A program made the position numbers and the translations under genes. Below the pieces are notes generated by a model. That model had not been told where the DNA came from. It saw only the letters and a list, made by a program, of their open reading frames with translations, and made no database searches. 64,000 bases of DNA from Mycobacterium sp. 1081908.1 (GTDB taxonomy: Bacteria; Actinomycetota; Actinomycetes; Mycobacteriales; Mycobacteriaceae): contig NZ_LZLY01000079.1 in NCBI RefSeq assembly GCF_001673535.1, forward strand, positions 1 to 64,000, in the 5' to 3' direction. Each line of letters opens with the position of its first letter. Position 1 is the first letter of the stretch. Positions 31,867 to 39,374 of the stretch are shown piece after piece.

Positions 31867-32530
31867 AAGCTGTCCCGTCGAAACGCTCGCGGGTGACGAA
31901 CTCGGCGACCGGCCGTCGGCGCAGCTTCCTCACCTGTCGCACCGGTTTGCCCAGCGGGACCACAGCGGCGACGGCGTACGGGTCGGGCACGCCGAGGAGC
32001 TCTTTGACACGCGGCTCCTCGGCGACGGCCATCGTGGTCAACACTCCGCCGTAGCCCTCGTTGCGCGCGGCCAGCAGCACGTTCCACACGAACGGGTAGA
32101 CCGAGGCTCCCGGCACCACGCCGATGCGATCGAGGTTCTGATCGGTGGCGGCAACGACGGCGAGGTCCAGACAGATCACGAGCACCACCGGGGCGTCGCG
32201 AAGCGGGGCCGACATCTGCGCCGGCGGGTCCGTCGCCTCGATCGTCGACGCGTCGACGCCGGTCGGCTGCAACGGATTCCACGGCGTATCGCGGTTGGCG
32301 AGTTGCGCGGTGTACCGGCGGGCGGCGGGAAGTCCGAGTTCGGCCAGCGCCGCCCGGGTGTCCCTGTCTCGCAGCACGATGACGCGCACGCCCTGCCGAT
32401 TGCCGCCGGAGGGCGCGAAGCGGGCGTTGTCGAGGATTCGTGCCAGTACGTCGTCGGGAAGGGCGTCGTCGGTGTACTCGCGCACGGCGGACGTCGAGCG
32501 CATAACGTCGTAAAGCTCCATGCCCGCCAT
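31856..32530 (-). CDS. Nitroreductase-family FMN enzyme
   Basis: A 224-residue protein of the nitroreductase fold: MELYDVMRSTSAVREYTDDA holds the FMN-phosphate Arg-Ser pair, NARFAPSGGNRQGVRVIVLR the second flavin contact, and VWNVLLAARNEGYGGVLTTM the dimer helix. The end (DPYAVAAVVPLGKPVRQ) closes the FMN site. Such enzymes reduce nitro groups, quinones or ene substrates with NAD(P)H. ATG 32530 or 32521 are both possible starts. The upstream oxygenase gene ends 14 bases before, so it may belong to the same transcript as the repair genes. Confidence 0.85.
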   Translation of the reverse strand: MAGMELYDVMRSTSAVREYTDDALPDDVLARILDNARFAPSGGNRQGVRVIVLRDRDTRAALAELGLPAARRYTAQLANRDTPWNPLQPTGVDASTIEATDPPAQMSAPLRDAPVVLVICLDLAVVAATDQNLDRIGVVPGASVYPFVWNVLLAARNEGYGGVLTTMAVAEEPRVKELLGVPDPYAVAAVVPLGKPVRQVRKLRRRPVAEFVTRERFDGTAFSG

Positions 32531-32544
32531 CGTGCCGCACGCCG

Positions 32545-33258
32545 TCAGGCGGCGTCGTGAAAGATCAACCCGAGTGTGCAACGGTGACCGGTGCGGACCA
32601 CCGACACCCCATGTCGCACGGGCGCGGCCGACCATCCCCGCGTCGAGCGGACCGGCCGTTCCCTGGTGGTGAAGATGTAGCCGTGCCCGTGCGGCAGTGT
32701 GGTGGCGGTCCCGCGCGACTGGGCCCGGGGTCGCTGCTCGACGAGCAGGAATTCGCCGCCGGTGTGCGCCACGCCCGGCTCGTTGAGGTTGATGACGACC
32801 TGCAGCGGAAACACGAGGTCCCCGTACAGGTCTCGGTGCAGCGCGTTCCAGTCACCCGGCCCGTAGTTGAGCAACAACGCGGTGGGTTTGGTTTGGCCGG
32901 CGCGGTGGCACATGTCCAGCCATTCGTCGAGCGTGTCGGGCCAGGGCGGGTCGCGTCGCAGCTTGGTCCACCAGTCGCGGGCGATCGGCAACAACCTGGG
33001 GTAGAGCGCCTGTTTCAGCTCGTCGATGGGGTGCGGGTAGGGCCGTTTGAAATAGCGGTACTCGCCTTGCCCATAACGGTGGCGGCCCATGTCGATGGTG
33101 GCGCGGAACAGGCTGTCGTCGGGGTAGAGATCGAGCACCGCCGCGCACTCCCTCGGAGTGAGCAGCCGCGGAAGCAGTGCGCCGCCAACATCGTTCACAT
33201 CGGCGGTGATCGCGTCCCAGTCGGCGGCGGTCACCCTCCGATCCCATTTCGACGGCAT
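32545..33258 (-). CDS. Fe(II)/2-oxoglutarate oxygenase in alkylation-repair operon
   Basis: A 237-residue protein. The metal ligands are seen as HRD in ALHRDLYGDLVFPLQVVINL and a distal His in VRHGVSVVRTGHRCTLGLIF, whose Arg would bind 2-oxoglutarate. The N-terminal half (MPSKWDRRVTAADWDAITAD) is helical. Its placement one codon overlap after an ogt gene suggests a role in DNA or nucleotide demethylation similar to AlkB, but overall sequence looks closer to prolyl-hydroxylase-like oxygenases. The ATG at 33258 overlaps the ogt stop (ATGA). Confidence 0.8.
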   Translation of the reverse strand: MPSKWDRRVTAADWDAITADVNDVGGALLPRLLTPRECAAVLDLYPDDSLFRATIDMGRHRYGQGEYRYFKRPYPHPIDELKQALYPRLLPIARDWWTKLRRDPPWPDTLDEWLDMCHRAGQTKPTALLLNYGPGDWNALHRDLYGDLVFPLQVVINLNEPGVAHTGGEFLLVEQRPRAQSRGTATTLPHGHGYIFTTRERPVRSTRGWSAAPVRHGVSVVRTGHRCTLGLIFHDAA

Positions 33259-33770
33259 CAGAACAATCTGCCGGCCGCCGCGGGCACCGGCGCCTCCAGG
33301 TCTAGCAGGAATCGTTTTCGCTTCAGACCGCCAGCGTAACCCGTTAGCGCGCCATCCTTCCCGACGACCCGATGGCACGGGACGATGATGCTGAGCGGGT
33401 TGCGTCCGACCGCCTGGCCGACTTCGTAGGCCGTGAAGCCGTCGGCCAGCGTCGTGGCCAGCTCACCGTAGGTCGTGGTCTCGCCGTAGCCGATGGCGGG
33501 CAACAAGTCCCAGACCATCCTGCGACGCAGGTCGCCACTCAGGGCGACGGGGACGTCGAACTGTGTCCGCGCGCCGGCGAAATATTCGTGCAGCTGATCG
33601 GCGGTCCACCGGAACAGTTCATCGGCGCCGGGTAGCACGGACCGACCGAGGGCGTCGGCGGTGGGTGGGTGCCAATGACGCCGGAAGTACACGCCGGTGA
33701 GGGCGTCGCCGTCGGCGACCAGGGTCAGCTCCCCGAGCGGGCTGTCGGTCACCGTGTGTCGTGTGTGCAT
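33258..33770 (-). CDS. ogt: Methylated-DNA-protein-cysteine methyltransferase (Ogt)
   Basis: A 170-residue O6-alkylguanine transferase. The acceptor site is IIVPCHRVVGKDGALTGYAG with Cys132; MVWDLLPAIGYGETTTYGEL and EVGQAVGRNPL form the DNA-binding helix region. It removes alkyl groups from O6-guanine in a suicide reaction. A strong AGGAAAGGAGG site precedes the ATG at 33770. It is divergent from the sigma factor gene, with 143 bases between, and is coupled to the oxygenase downstream. Confidence 0.95.
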   Translation of the reverse strand: MHTRHTVTDSPLGELTLVADGDALTGVYFRRHWHPPTADALGRSVLPGADELFRWTADQLHEYFAGARTQFDVPVALSGDLRRRMVWDLLPAIGYGETTTYGELATTLADGFTAYEVGQAVGRNPLSIIVPCHRVVGKDGALTGYAGGLKRKRFLLDLEAPVPAAAGRLF

Positions 33771-33913
33771 CGTCGAACCTCCTTTCCTGGTAGACGACGA
33801 TCGGCTTGGAATCGTGAGATCGCCTTTTCGATGTGCCCCGGGGCTCACATTCGGCGCCGCGCGGACGTCTTCACAATGAGAGTCGCGGATTGCACGGAGG
33901 AAACAGCGCCAGG

Positions 33914-34420
33914 ATGAATGTCGATCGGCACGTCAAGCCGCCTTTCGAGGCGGTTGTGGTTCGACACGGCGCCACGGTGTGGCGGGTCGTTCGAGCGGTG
34001 ATCGGCCACGTCGACGCCGATGACGCCTGGTCGGACACGTTCCTGGCCGCGCTGAAGGCCTACCCGCAGCTGCCGGCCGACGCCAATGTCGAGGCGTGGC
34101 TGGTGACCATCGCGCACCGGAAGGCCATTGACATCGCGCGCGGGGCCGCGCGGCGGGCCGCCCCCGTCGCCGATCCGCCCGACTCCCCCGCTCGCGAGCG
34201 GGCCGACGCGCACGATCTCGACCTGGACGCCGCGGTGGGCGCGCTGCCGCCCAAGCAGCGCCAGGCCGTTGCCTACCACTATCTGGCCGGCCTGCCCTAC
34301 GCCGAGATCGCGGTGATTCTCGACAGCAGCGTTGACGCCGCCCGCCGAGCCGCCGCCGACGGGATCGCCACCCTGCGCCGCACCTATCCCCTCATCGATA
34401 CGACAAGGAAACACCAATGA
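33914..34420 (+). CDS. ECF-like RNA polymerase sigma factor
   Basis: A 168-residue sigma factor. Region 2 is seen in VVRAVIGHVDADDAWSDTFL and AWLVTIAHRKAIDIARGAAR; region 4 in AVGALPPKQRQAVAYHYLAG followed by LPYAEIAVILDSSVDAARRA. No anti-sigma gene lies nearby. The ATG at 33914 follows GGAGGAAA. Its stop overlaps the second ogt in an ATGA, and the whole group is divergent from the first ogt. I infer that it controls the alkylation response of this locus. The region 4 recognition helix (SSVDAARR) is unusual, so promoter preference cannot be guessed. Confidence 0.85.
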   Translation: MNVDRHVKPPFEAVVVRHGATVWRVVRAVIGHVDADDAWSDTFLAALKAYPQLPADANVEAWLVTIAHRKAIDIARGAARRAAPVADPPDSPARERADAHDLDLDAAVGALPPKQRQAVAYHYLAGLPYAEIAVILDSSVDAARRAAADGIATLRRTYPLIDTTRKHQ

Positions 34421-35019
34421 CCACACCGGATCTCACCGCGCACTACCCCGTCGACGGCGATCGGCTCCGGCGCCTGCACGCTCGCCTGGAAAGGGACGCC
34501 CAGGCCGGGGATCTGCTCGACATCGCCTACCGCACAGTGGACTCCGCCGTCGGACCCCTGCTGTTGGCGGCCACGCCCCTGGGACTGCTACGCGTGGCGT
34601 TCGCCAACGAAGACCGCGACAGCGTGCTGCAGAACCTGGCGGAGCGCATCAGCCCGCGCGTGCTCGAATCGCGCCCACGGCTGGACCCCATGGTGCGACA
34701 ACTAGACGAATACTTCACCGGGCGCCGTCGCAGCTTTGACGTCGCGCTGGATTGGTCGCTGTCGCGAGGCTTTCGGCGCACCGTGCTGGCACACCTCAAC
34801 GCCGAGATCAACTATGGCGACACCGCGAGTTACGCCACCCTGGCCCGACTGTCGGGCTCCCCCAAGGCCGTACGCGCCGTCGGCACGGCGTGCGCGACCA
34901 ACCCGATCCCCATCTTCGTGCCGTGCCACCGGGTGATCCGTTCCGACGGGGCGGTCGGCGCCTACCGCGGCGGCCCGACCGCCAAGCGCGTGCTGCTCGA
35001 TCTCGAACAAGGTCGATGA
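34417..35019 (+). CDS. ogt: Second methylated-DNA-protein-cysteine methyltransferase
   Basis: A 200-residue alkyltransferase with acceptor Cys170 in IFVPCHRVIRSDGAVGAYRG, DNA-binding helices FRRTVLAHLNAEINYGDTAS and SPKAVRAVGTACATNPIPI, and an N-terminal domain longer than that of the first copy. It differs clearly from the ogt at 33258-33770, so it is a paralogue, not a recent duplicate; it resembles the C-terminal half of Ada. It overlaps the sigma gene upstream and the zinc-site protein downstream, four bases each. Confidence 0.95.
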   Translation: MTTPDLTAHYPVDGDRLRRLHARLERDAQAGDLLDIAYRTVDSAVGPLLLAATPLGLLRVAFANEDRDSVLQNLAERISPRVLESRPRLDPMVRQLDEYFTGRRRSFDVALDWSLSRGFRRTVLAHLNAEINYGDTASYATLARLSGSPKAVRAVGTACATNPIPIFVPCHRVIRSDGAVGAYRGGPTAKRVLLDLEQGR

Positions 35020-35639
35020 CGAACGGGCCGGCGCGCAACCGGGTCTCGCCCCTGGGTGAGATCATCGCCGCCCCGGGCCGCGGGGCGTGGATGGGCAACC
35101 GTGGTCGCTTGCACGAGGGTCGCGGCACCCGCGTAGCAGTGCGCAACCATCAGCACAAGACCTGGATCACCTGCGTCCTGTCATTCAGGAGCCGTCGAGT
35201 CGCGCAATGGGAGCCGAATCGCTACACGCCGCTGTTCTTCCTCGACGAGGCCGTCTCGCTGGCCGCCGGACACCGCCCCTGCGCCGAATGCCGTCGCGGC
35301 GCCTACAACGAGTACCGCGATCTGTGGGCCGAAACCCACTCCGGTGCAACACCTTACGCTAAAGACATCGACGCGCAGCTGCACCTGGAGCGGATAAACC
35401 GGGCCGGTCATCGCGCCGCCTGGGACGACCTGCCCGACGGGGTCTTCGTCGTAACCGAGCGTGGGCCCGCGGTCGTCGTCGGCGACCACCTCAGGGTCTG
35501 GAACCGGCTGGACTACAGCTACGGAGGCGAGCTCGCACGGCCGGCAGCCGGCGCCGCGGTCGTCGTCACGCCGCCGTCCAATGTGGCCATCCTTCGCGCC
35601 AGCTATCCGGTCCAACTCGGCCCGCGAAAGTGCAACTAG
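35016..35639 (+). CDS. Ada-zinc-domain-like protein
   Basis: A 207-residue protein of unknown function. The stretch YTPLFFLDEAVSLAAGHRPC with CAECRRGAYNEYRDLW closely follows the end of the Ada N-terminal zinc domain (F-D-x-x-x-x-A-L-A-A-G-x-R-P-C-x-x-C), which in E. coli repairs phosphotriesters and binds DNA. Only one Cys (WITCVLSF, near residue 52) is available upstream, where Ada has two, so the metal site would differ. The C-terminal half (LPDGVFVVTERGPAVVVGDH) is beta-rich. Its position in the operon, ATGA-coupled to ogt, supports a repair or sensing role. Confidence 0.65.
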   Translation: MTNGPARNRVSPLGEIIAAPGRGAWMGNRGRLHEGRGTRVAVRNHQHKTWITCVLSFRSRRVAQWEPNRYTPLFFLDEAVSLAAGHRPCAECRRGAYNEYRDLWAETHSGATPYAKDIDAQLHLERINRAGHRAAWDDLPDGVFVVTERGPAVVVGDHLRVWNRLDYSYGGELARPAAGAAVVVTPPSNVAILRASYPVQLGPRKCN

Positions 35640-35684
35640 CGACGCGTTTCTCGAGTGGAGGCGTCGGCAGTTGCACTCTCGCGG
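35622..35684. terminator. Long hairpin between convergent genes (element copy 2)
   Basis: Two 24-base arms, 35622-35645 and 35661-35684, pair with three mismatches around a 15-base loop. The core of the left arm is AGTGCAACT. The left arm includes the stop codon of the Ada-like gene, and the right arm ends five bases before the convergent aldehyde dehydrogenase stop. It is well placed as a bidirectional terminator and is built like the hairpin at 10475-10535. Confidence 0.75.
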
Positions 35685-35688
35685 CGGA

Positions 35689-37017
35689 TCAAAGCGGCGA
35701 CCAGTGCACCGCCTTCATGGTGGTCATCTCGTCGAGGAGCTCGGGGCCGAAGCCGACCCCGGTGCCGCTGGCCCCGGGGGCGCCCCCGAACACGTTGTTG
35801 ATCTTGACGGTGCCAACCGGGAGGCTGCGCCACGCCTCCTGCGCGTGCGCCATGTCGCCGGTCAGCACGGTGGCGGCCAGGCCAAAGCGGTCGTTACCGG
35901 CCTCGGCCAGCGCGGCGGCGAAGTCCGGCACCATCCGCACAGGCGCGATCGGACCGAACGTCTCCTCGCGCAGCACCAGCATGTCCGGCGCGCAGTCCGT
36001 CAGCACGGTCGGCGGATAGAACGAACCCGGTCCCGGTCGCGGTTCGCCGCCCGCCAGGACGTGGGCGCCGCGCCGCACCGCGTCCTCGACGTGGGCGTGC
36101 ACGTGCTCGCGGTGGCGCTGGTCGACTAAAGGCCCGATCCGATCGGCCCACGACAGGGCCTCGTCGACCAACGCATCGACGAACGCCTCGGCGATCGGCG
36201 CGACGACGTAGACCCGCTCCACCGACACGCAGATCTGACCCGCGTTGGCGAACGCACCGAGTGCAGCCTGGCCGGCCGCCCAGCGGGGGTCGACGTCCGC
36301 GTCGACGATCAGGGCGTCGTTTCCGCCGTTCTCCAGCAGCGCCTTGGCGCCGCGTTCCACGCAGGCGCGGGCGATCTCCCGTCCGGTCGCGCTGCTGCCG
36401 ACGTGCGCGACCACGTCGACGAGCTCCGACTCGGCCAATCGCGCACCGACCGTTCCGTCGCCGTCAACGATTTCCAGCACGCCCTTCGGCAACCGCGCGG
36501 CCAACAGCTCGGCGAACCGCCGACCGGTCCGCGGGCAGCGCTCGCTGGGCTTGTGGACCACCGTGTTTCCGGTGACCAGCGCCGCGCCGAGCAGCCCGGC
36601 GGCCACGGCGACGGGGTCGTCCCAGGGCGTCAGCACCGCGACGACGCCGCGCGGCTGGGGAACCATCAAATCCGTTGCCGACCAGTCGCCCTGCAGGCCG
36701 CGCCCGCGATGCAACGGGCCGAGTTGGGCGTACTGCAAAAGCGTGCCCACTCCGGCCTCCACGCCGCACCGCGCGTCGTCGCGCAGTTTTCCCGTTTCGC
36801 GCTCGTTCAGTTCGGCGAGTTCGTCTATGGCGCCGCGGACGTCGGCGGCGGCTGCCGCGATCGCCTCGGCACGTTCGGCGGGCGCGGTGCGCGTCCAGTC
36901 GGGGGCCGCATCCGCGGCGCGCCGGATTGCGTCGTCACAGTCTGACGGCTCCGTGATGGGAATTTGCGTCACCTGGTCGCCGGTGCGCGGGTCCAGGACG
37001 TTGATGACCTTGGTCAT
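35689..37017 (-). CDS. Aldehyde dehydrogenase family protein
   Basis: A 442-residue NAD(P)-dependent aldehyde dehydrogenase. The catalytic Cys lies in FANAGQICVSVERVYVV, the general-base Glu in ALLENGGNDALIVDAD (family consensus LELGGK, so here Leu, Lys and Pro positions vary), and the coenzyme loop in VAHVGSSATGREIARA. The length is slightly short of the usual 470-490. It should oxidise an aldehyde, possibly a semialdehyde. ATG 37017 is preferred; a GTG at 37029 is in frame. It is divergent from an esterase at 37128. Confidence 0.88.
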   Translation of the reverse strand: MTKVINVLDPRTGDQVTQIPITEPSDCDDAIRRAADAAPDWTRTAPAERAEAIAAAAADVRGAIDELAELNERETGKLRDDARCGVEAGVGTLLQYAQLGPLHRGRGLQGDWSATDLMVPQPRGVVAVLTPWDDPVAVAAGLLGAALVTGNTVVHKPSERCPRTGRRFAELLAARLPKGVLEIVDGDGTVGARLAESELVDVVAHVGSSATGREIARACVERGAKALLENGGNDALIVDADVDPRWAAGQAALGAFANAGQICVSVERVYVVAPIAEAFVDALVDEALSWADRIGPLVDQRHREHVHAHVEDAVRRGAHVLAGGEPRPGPGSFYPPTVLTDCAPDMLVLREETFGPIAPVRMVPDFAAALAEAGNDRFGLAATVLTGDMAHAQEAWRSLPVGTVKINNVFGGAPGASGTGVGFGPELLDEMTTMKAVHWSPL

Positions 37018-37127
37018 GGTCGAAGCCACGACCCCGTTTACCCTCTCGGCGCGCGGGCCAATCAGTTAATGGCCCTGGACGATATCCGCTTCAGGTATGG
37101 TCGGCGCACCGGACCGGAGGGCACGCG

Positions 37128-38057
37128 ATGGCAAACACACACGCGGGCAACGCCTTCACGTCGCGGCATGCCCTGGATCCCGGCCTGCGCAAGGCGGCCC
37201 GGTTCCTGCCCCGCGGCTACGCCCTGCATCGCGGCTACCGGGTCCAGCGGGCGCTGATGAACCTGATGGGCAACGCGGGCCGGCTGCGTAATGTCCCGGT
37301 GGCCGCGGTCAACGAACACGTCACGGTTCGCCTGCACCTACCCGTCAGCCGTACCCGCCCGGCGGCGGCGATGCTGTGGATCCACGGCGGCGGCACGATC
37401 ATGGGACACGCCGCCCACGACGACAGGTTTCTACGCAAGCTGTCGCATCTCACCGGCGTCGCGGTGGCCGCGGTGGAACACCGCCTGGCGCCGGAGCACC
37501 CGTATCCGATCCCGGTCGAGGACTGCTACGCGGCATTGCGGTGGCTGGCGCACCAACCGTGGGCGGACCCGGACCGGGTCGCGGTCGGCGGGGCCAGTGC
37601 CGGTGGACATTTCGCGGCCGCCGTGGCTCAGCGGGCCGTCGACCGCGACGACGTCAAAGTCGCGTTCCAGATGCTGGTCTACCCGATGCTCGACGACCGC
37701 ACCGGCGCGGACCACGACGGCCACAAGCGGCTCATGTGGACCGGATTCGACAATCAGCTGGCGTGGCGGTGGTACCTCAACGGCGCGGATCCCCGAGAGG
37801 CGGCGCCGGCCCGTCGGGAAGATCTGTCGGGCCTGCCGCCGACCTGGATCGGCGTCGGGACGTTGGACCTGTTCTATCAGGAGTGCCTGGACTACGCGCG
37901 ACGCCTGCGGGAGGCCGGGGTGCCCGTGCACGAAGAGATCGCTCCGGGCGCGTTTCACGCGTTCGACCAGATCGCGGACAAGGCGCCGATTTCGATGAAG
38001 TTCTTCGCCAGTCAGTGCGCTCACCTGCGCGAGGCCCTCGCGCCGCGCACAAGTTGA
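37128..38057 (+). CDS. HSL-family alpha/beta hydrolase (lipase/esterase)
   Basis: A 309-residue hormone-sensitive-lipase-type hydrolase. The oxyanion motif HGGGTIMG (MLWIHGGGTIMGHAAHDDR), the nucleophile GGASAGGHFAAAV, the acid GVGTLDLFYQE and the His of GAFHAFDQ are all present. It has no signal peptide. Enzymes of the mycobacterial Lip group hydrolyse short to medium esters. A GGAGGG site precedes the ATG. The downstream TetR gene starts 27 bases after its stop. Confidence 0.9.
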   Translation: MANTHAGNAFTSRHALDPGLRKAARFLPRGYALHRGYRVQRALMNLMGNAGRLRNVPVAAVNEHVTVRLHLPVSRTRPAAAMLWIHGGGTIMGHAAHDDRFLRKLSHLTGVAVAAVEHRLAPEHPYPIPVEDCYAALRWLAHQPWADPDRVAVGGASAGGHFAAAVAQRAVDRDDVKVAFQMLVYPMLDDRTGADHDGHKRLMWTGFDNQLAWRWYLNGADPREAAPARREDLSGLPPTWIGVGTLDLFYQECLDYARRLREAGVPVHEEIAPGAFHAFDQIADKAPISMKFFASQCAHLREALAPRTS

Positions 38058-38059
38058 CT

Positions 38060-38070
38060 GCAAAGTTTGC
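38060..38070. promoter_or_regulatory. Palindrome GCAAAGTTTGC before the tetR gene
   Basis: A perfect 11-base palindrome located 14-24 bases before the TetR start, sharing the TTTGC/GCAAA arms with the palindrome at 38732-38748 upstream of mmpS. It is a candidate autoregulatory operator. Confidence 0.45.
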
Positions 38071-38083
38071 GGTTTGTGCAACT

Positions 38084-38701
38084 ATGAGTGGCATGGGCAA
38101 TCCCCTAGGCCTTCGCGAGCGGCGTCGTCGCCAGACCAGCGCCGACGTCCGCAACGCCGCGGTGCGCTTGGCGCTGGAACGTGGCTTCGACAAGGTGACC
38201 ATTGAGGAGATCTGTGTCGAAGCGGGAATTTCGACGCGCACGTTCTTCAATTACTTTCCGAACAAAGAGTCCGCCATCGCGTATGGCCCGTCGGACCTGC
38301 CCGTGGAGCTGGCCGCGGATTTCGTCGCGGCCGGGCCGGCGCCCTATTCGGTTGTCCTCGCGGACCTGATCAGCCTCGCGGGACATCACCTGCGCGACAT
38401 GCCCCCGCTGCGCGAACAGGCCGCCGGCATGCTCGAACTCTGCAAGACCAGCCCGGCGGTACTGGCGGCATTCCTCGCCGAGCTGGAACGGTTTCAGAAC
38501 CAGCTGACCGACATCGTTGCCCGTCGCCAGGCGATGCGGCCCGACGACGAGATACCCCCGCTGATCGCGGCGCTGGCGTTGACCGCCGTGCGTTCGGGCA
38601 TCGAGCGCTGGGCCAGCGCCGAGCCACAGGATTTCGACGACACGCCGATGCCCTACGTCGAGCGCGCTGCCGCCCTGGTCAACAGCATCTTCGCGAAGTG
38701 A
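38084..38701 (+). CDS. TetR-family regulator next to mmpS-mmpL
   Basis: A 205-residue TetR regulator: AAVRLALERGFDKVTIEEIC with VEAGISTRTFFNYFPNKESA forms the HTH. A second ATG at 38093 is possible. It sits between an esterase gene and the mmpS-mmpL pair, all on the plus strand. The palindrome TTTGCA-N5-TGCAAA in the gap after it suggests that it controls the transporter. Resemblance to drug-efflux TetR repressors is at family level only. Confidence 0.88.
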   Translation: MSGMGNPLGLRERRRRQTSADVRNAAVRLALERGFDKVTIEEICVEAGISTRTFFNYFPNKESAIAYGPSDLPVELAADFVAAGPAPYSVVLADLISLAGHHLRDMPPLREQAAGMLELCKTSPAVLAAFLAELERFQNQLTDIVARRQAMRPDDEIPPLIAALALTAVRSGIERWASAEPQDFDDTPMPYVERAAALVNSIFAK

Positions 38702-38731
38702 TCCGCCGGATAGTTACCTAGATCACCTTCG

Positions 38732-38768
38732 TTTGCATTGTCTGCAAATTATGCAGGCGATGTATTAT
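38732..38768. promoter_or_regulatory. Palindromic operator and promoter of mmpS-mmpL
   Basis: TTTGCA (38732-38737) and TGCAAA (38743-38748) are perfect arms around TTGTC. A TATTAT hexamer follows at 38763-38768, at a distance fitting a -10 element with the operator covering the -35 area. The mmpS start is about 170 bases further on. Confidence 0.6.
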
Positions 38769-38939
38769 GCTGTGGTGGCATCAGACGGGGGTTCGCGATG
38801 CGGGGACAGCGTTCCCAGCTTCCGACTGCCCAAACCGATCACGGCGGCGTACGAACTCCGTTGTGGCGCAACCTAATACGGTGATCACCGCGAAGGCGAC
38901 GCACCAACGTTGATTTGACGACGAGAGGAATCCACGCAG

Positions 38940-39374
38940 GTGCAGCTATCCAGGGTCGTGCGCAACGCGTGGTTGCCGCTCTTGATCGTGGCGGTGGTGG
39001 TGATCGGCGGGTTCACCGTGGCGCGGGTCAAGTCGTTCTTCACGGCCAACGACACCGGCGTCCTGACCAGCCCACGGCAGGAGGATTCCAAGCCGTTCAA
39101 GCCCAAGGTCGTCAAATACGAGATCTTCGGCTCGGCCAGTCACGCCAACGTCAACTACCTGGATCTGTCCGCCGACCCGAAGCGGGTCGACGACGCGCCG
39201 CTGCCCTGGACGCTGGTCCTCAGCACGACCACCCCGTCGGTGTTCCCGAATCTCTCGGCACAGAGCGACGGTGACCGCCTCGGGTGTCGCATCACCATCG
39301 ACGACGAAGTCAAGGACGAGAAGATAACCAACGGCGTGCACGCCCTGACCTTCTGCTTGGTGAAATCCGCATGA
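38940..39374 (+). CDS. mmpS: MmpS-family membrane protein
   Basis: A 144-residue MmpS protein from a GTG start ([20 protein letters not shown]): one N-terminal transmembrane helix, then an extracytoplasmic beta domain with the family pattern [40 protein letters not shown] and [20 protein letters not shown], ending with the second Cys (TFCLVKSA) of a likely disulfide. MmpS proteins assist MmpL transporters in exporting siderophores or lipids. AGAGGA lies before the start. The stop overlaps the mmpL ATG (ATGA). Confidence 0.94.
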   Translation: MQLSRVVRNAWLPLLIVAVVVIGGFTVARVKSFFTANDTGVLTSPRQEDSKPFKPKVVKYEIFGSASHANVNYLDLSADPKRVDDAPLPWTLVLSTTTPSVFPNLSAQSDGDRLGCRITIDDEVKDEKITNGVHALTFCLVKSA

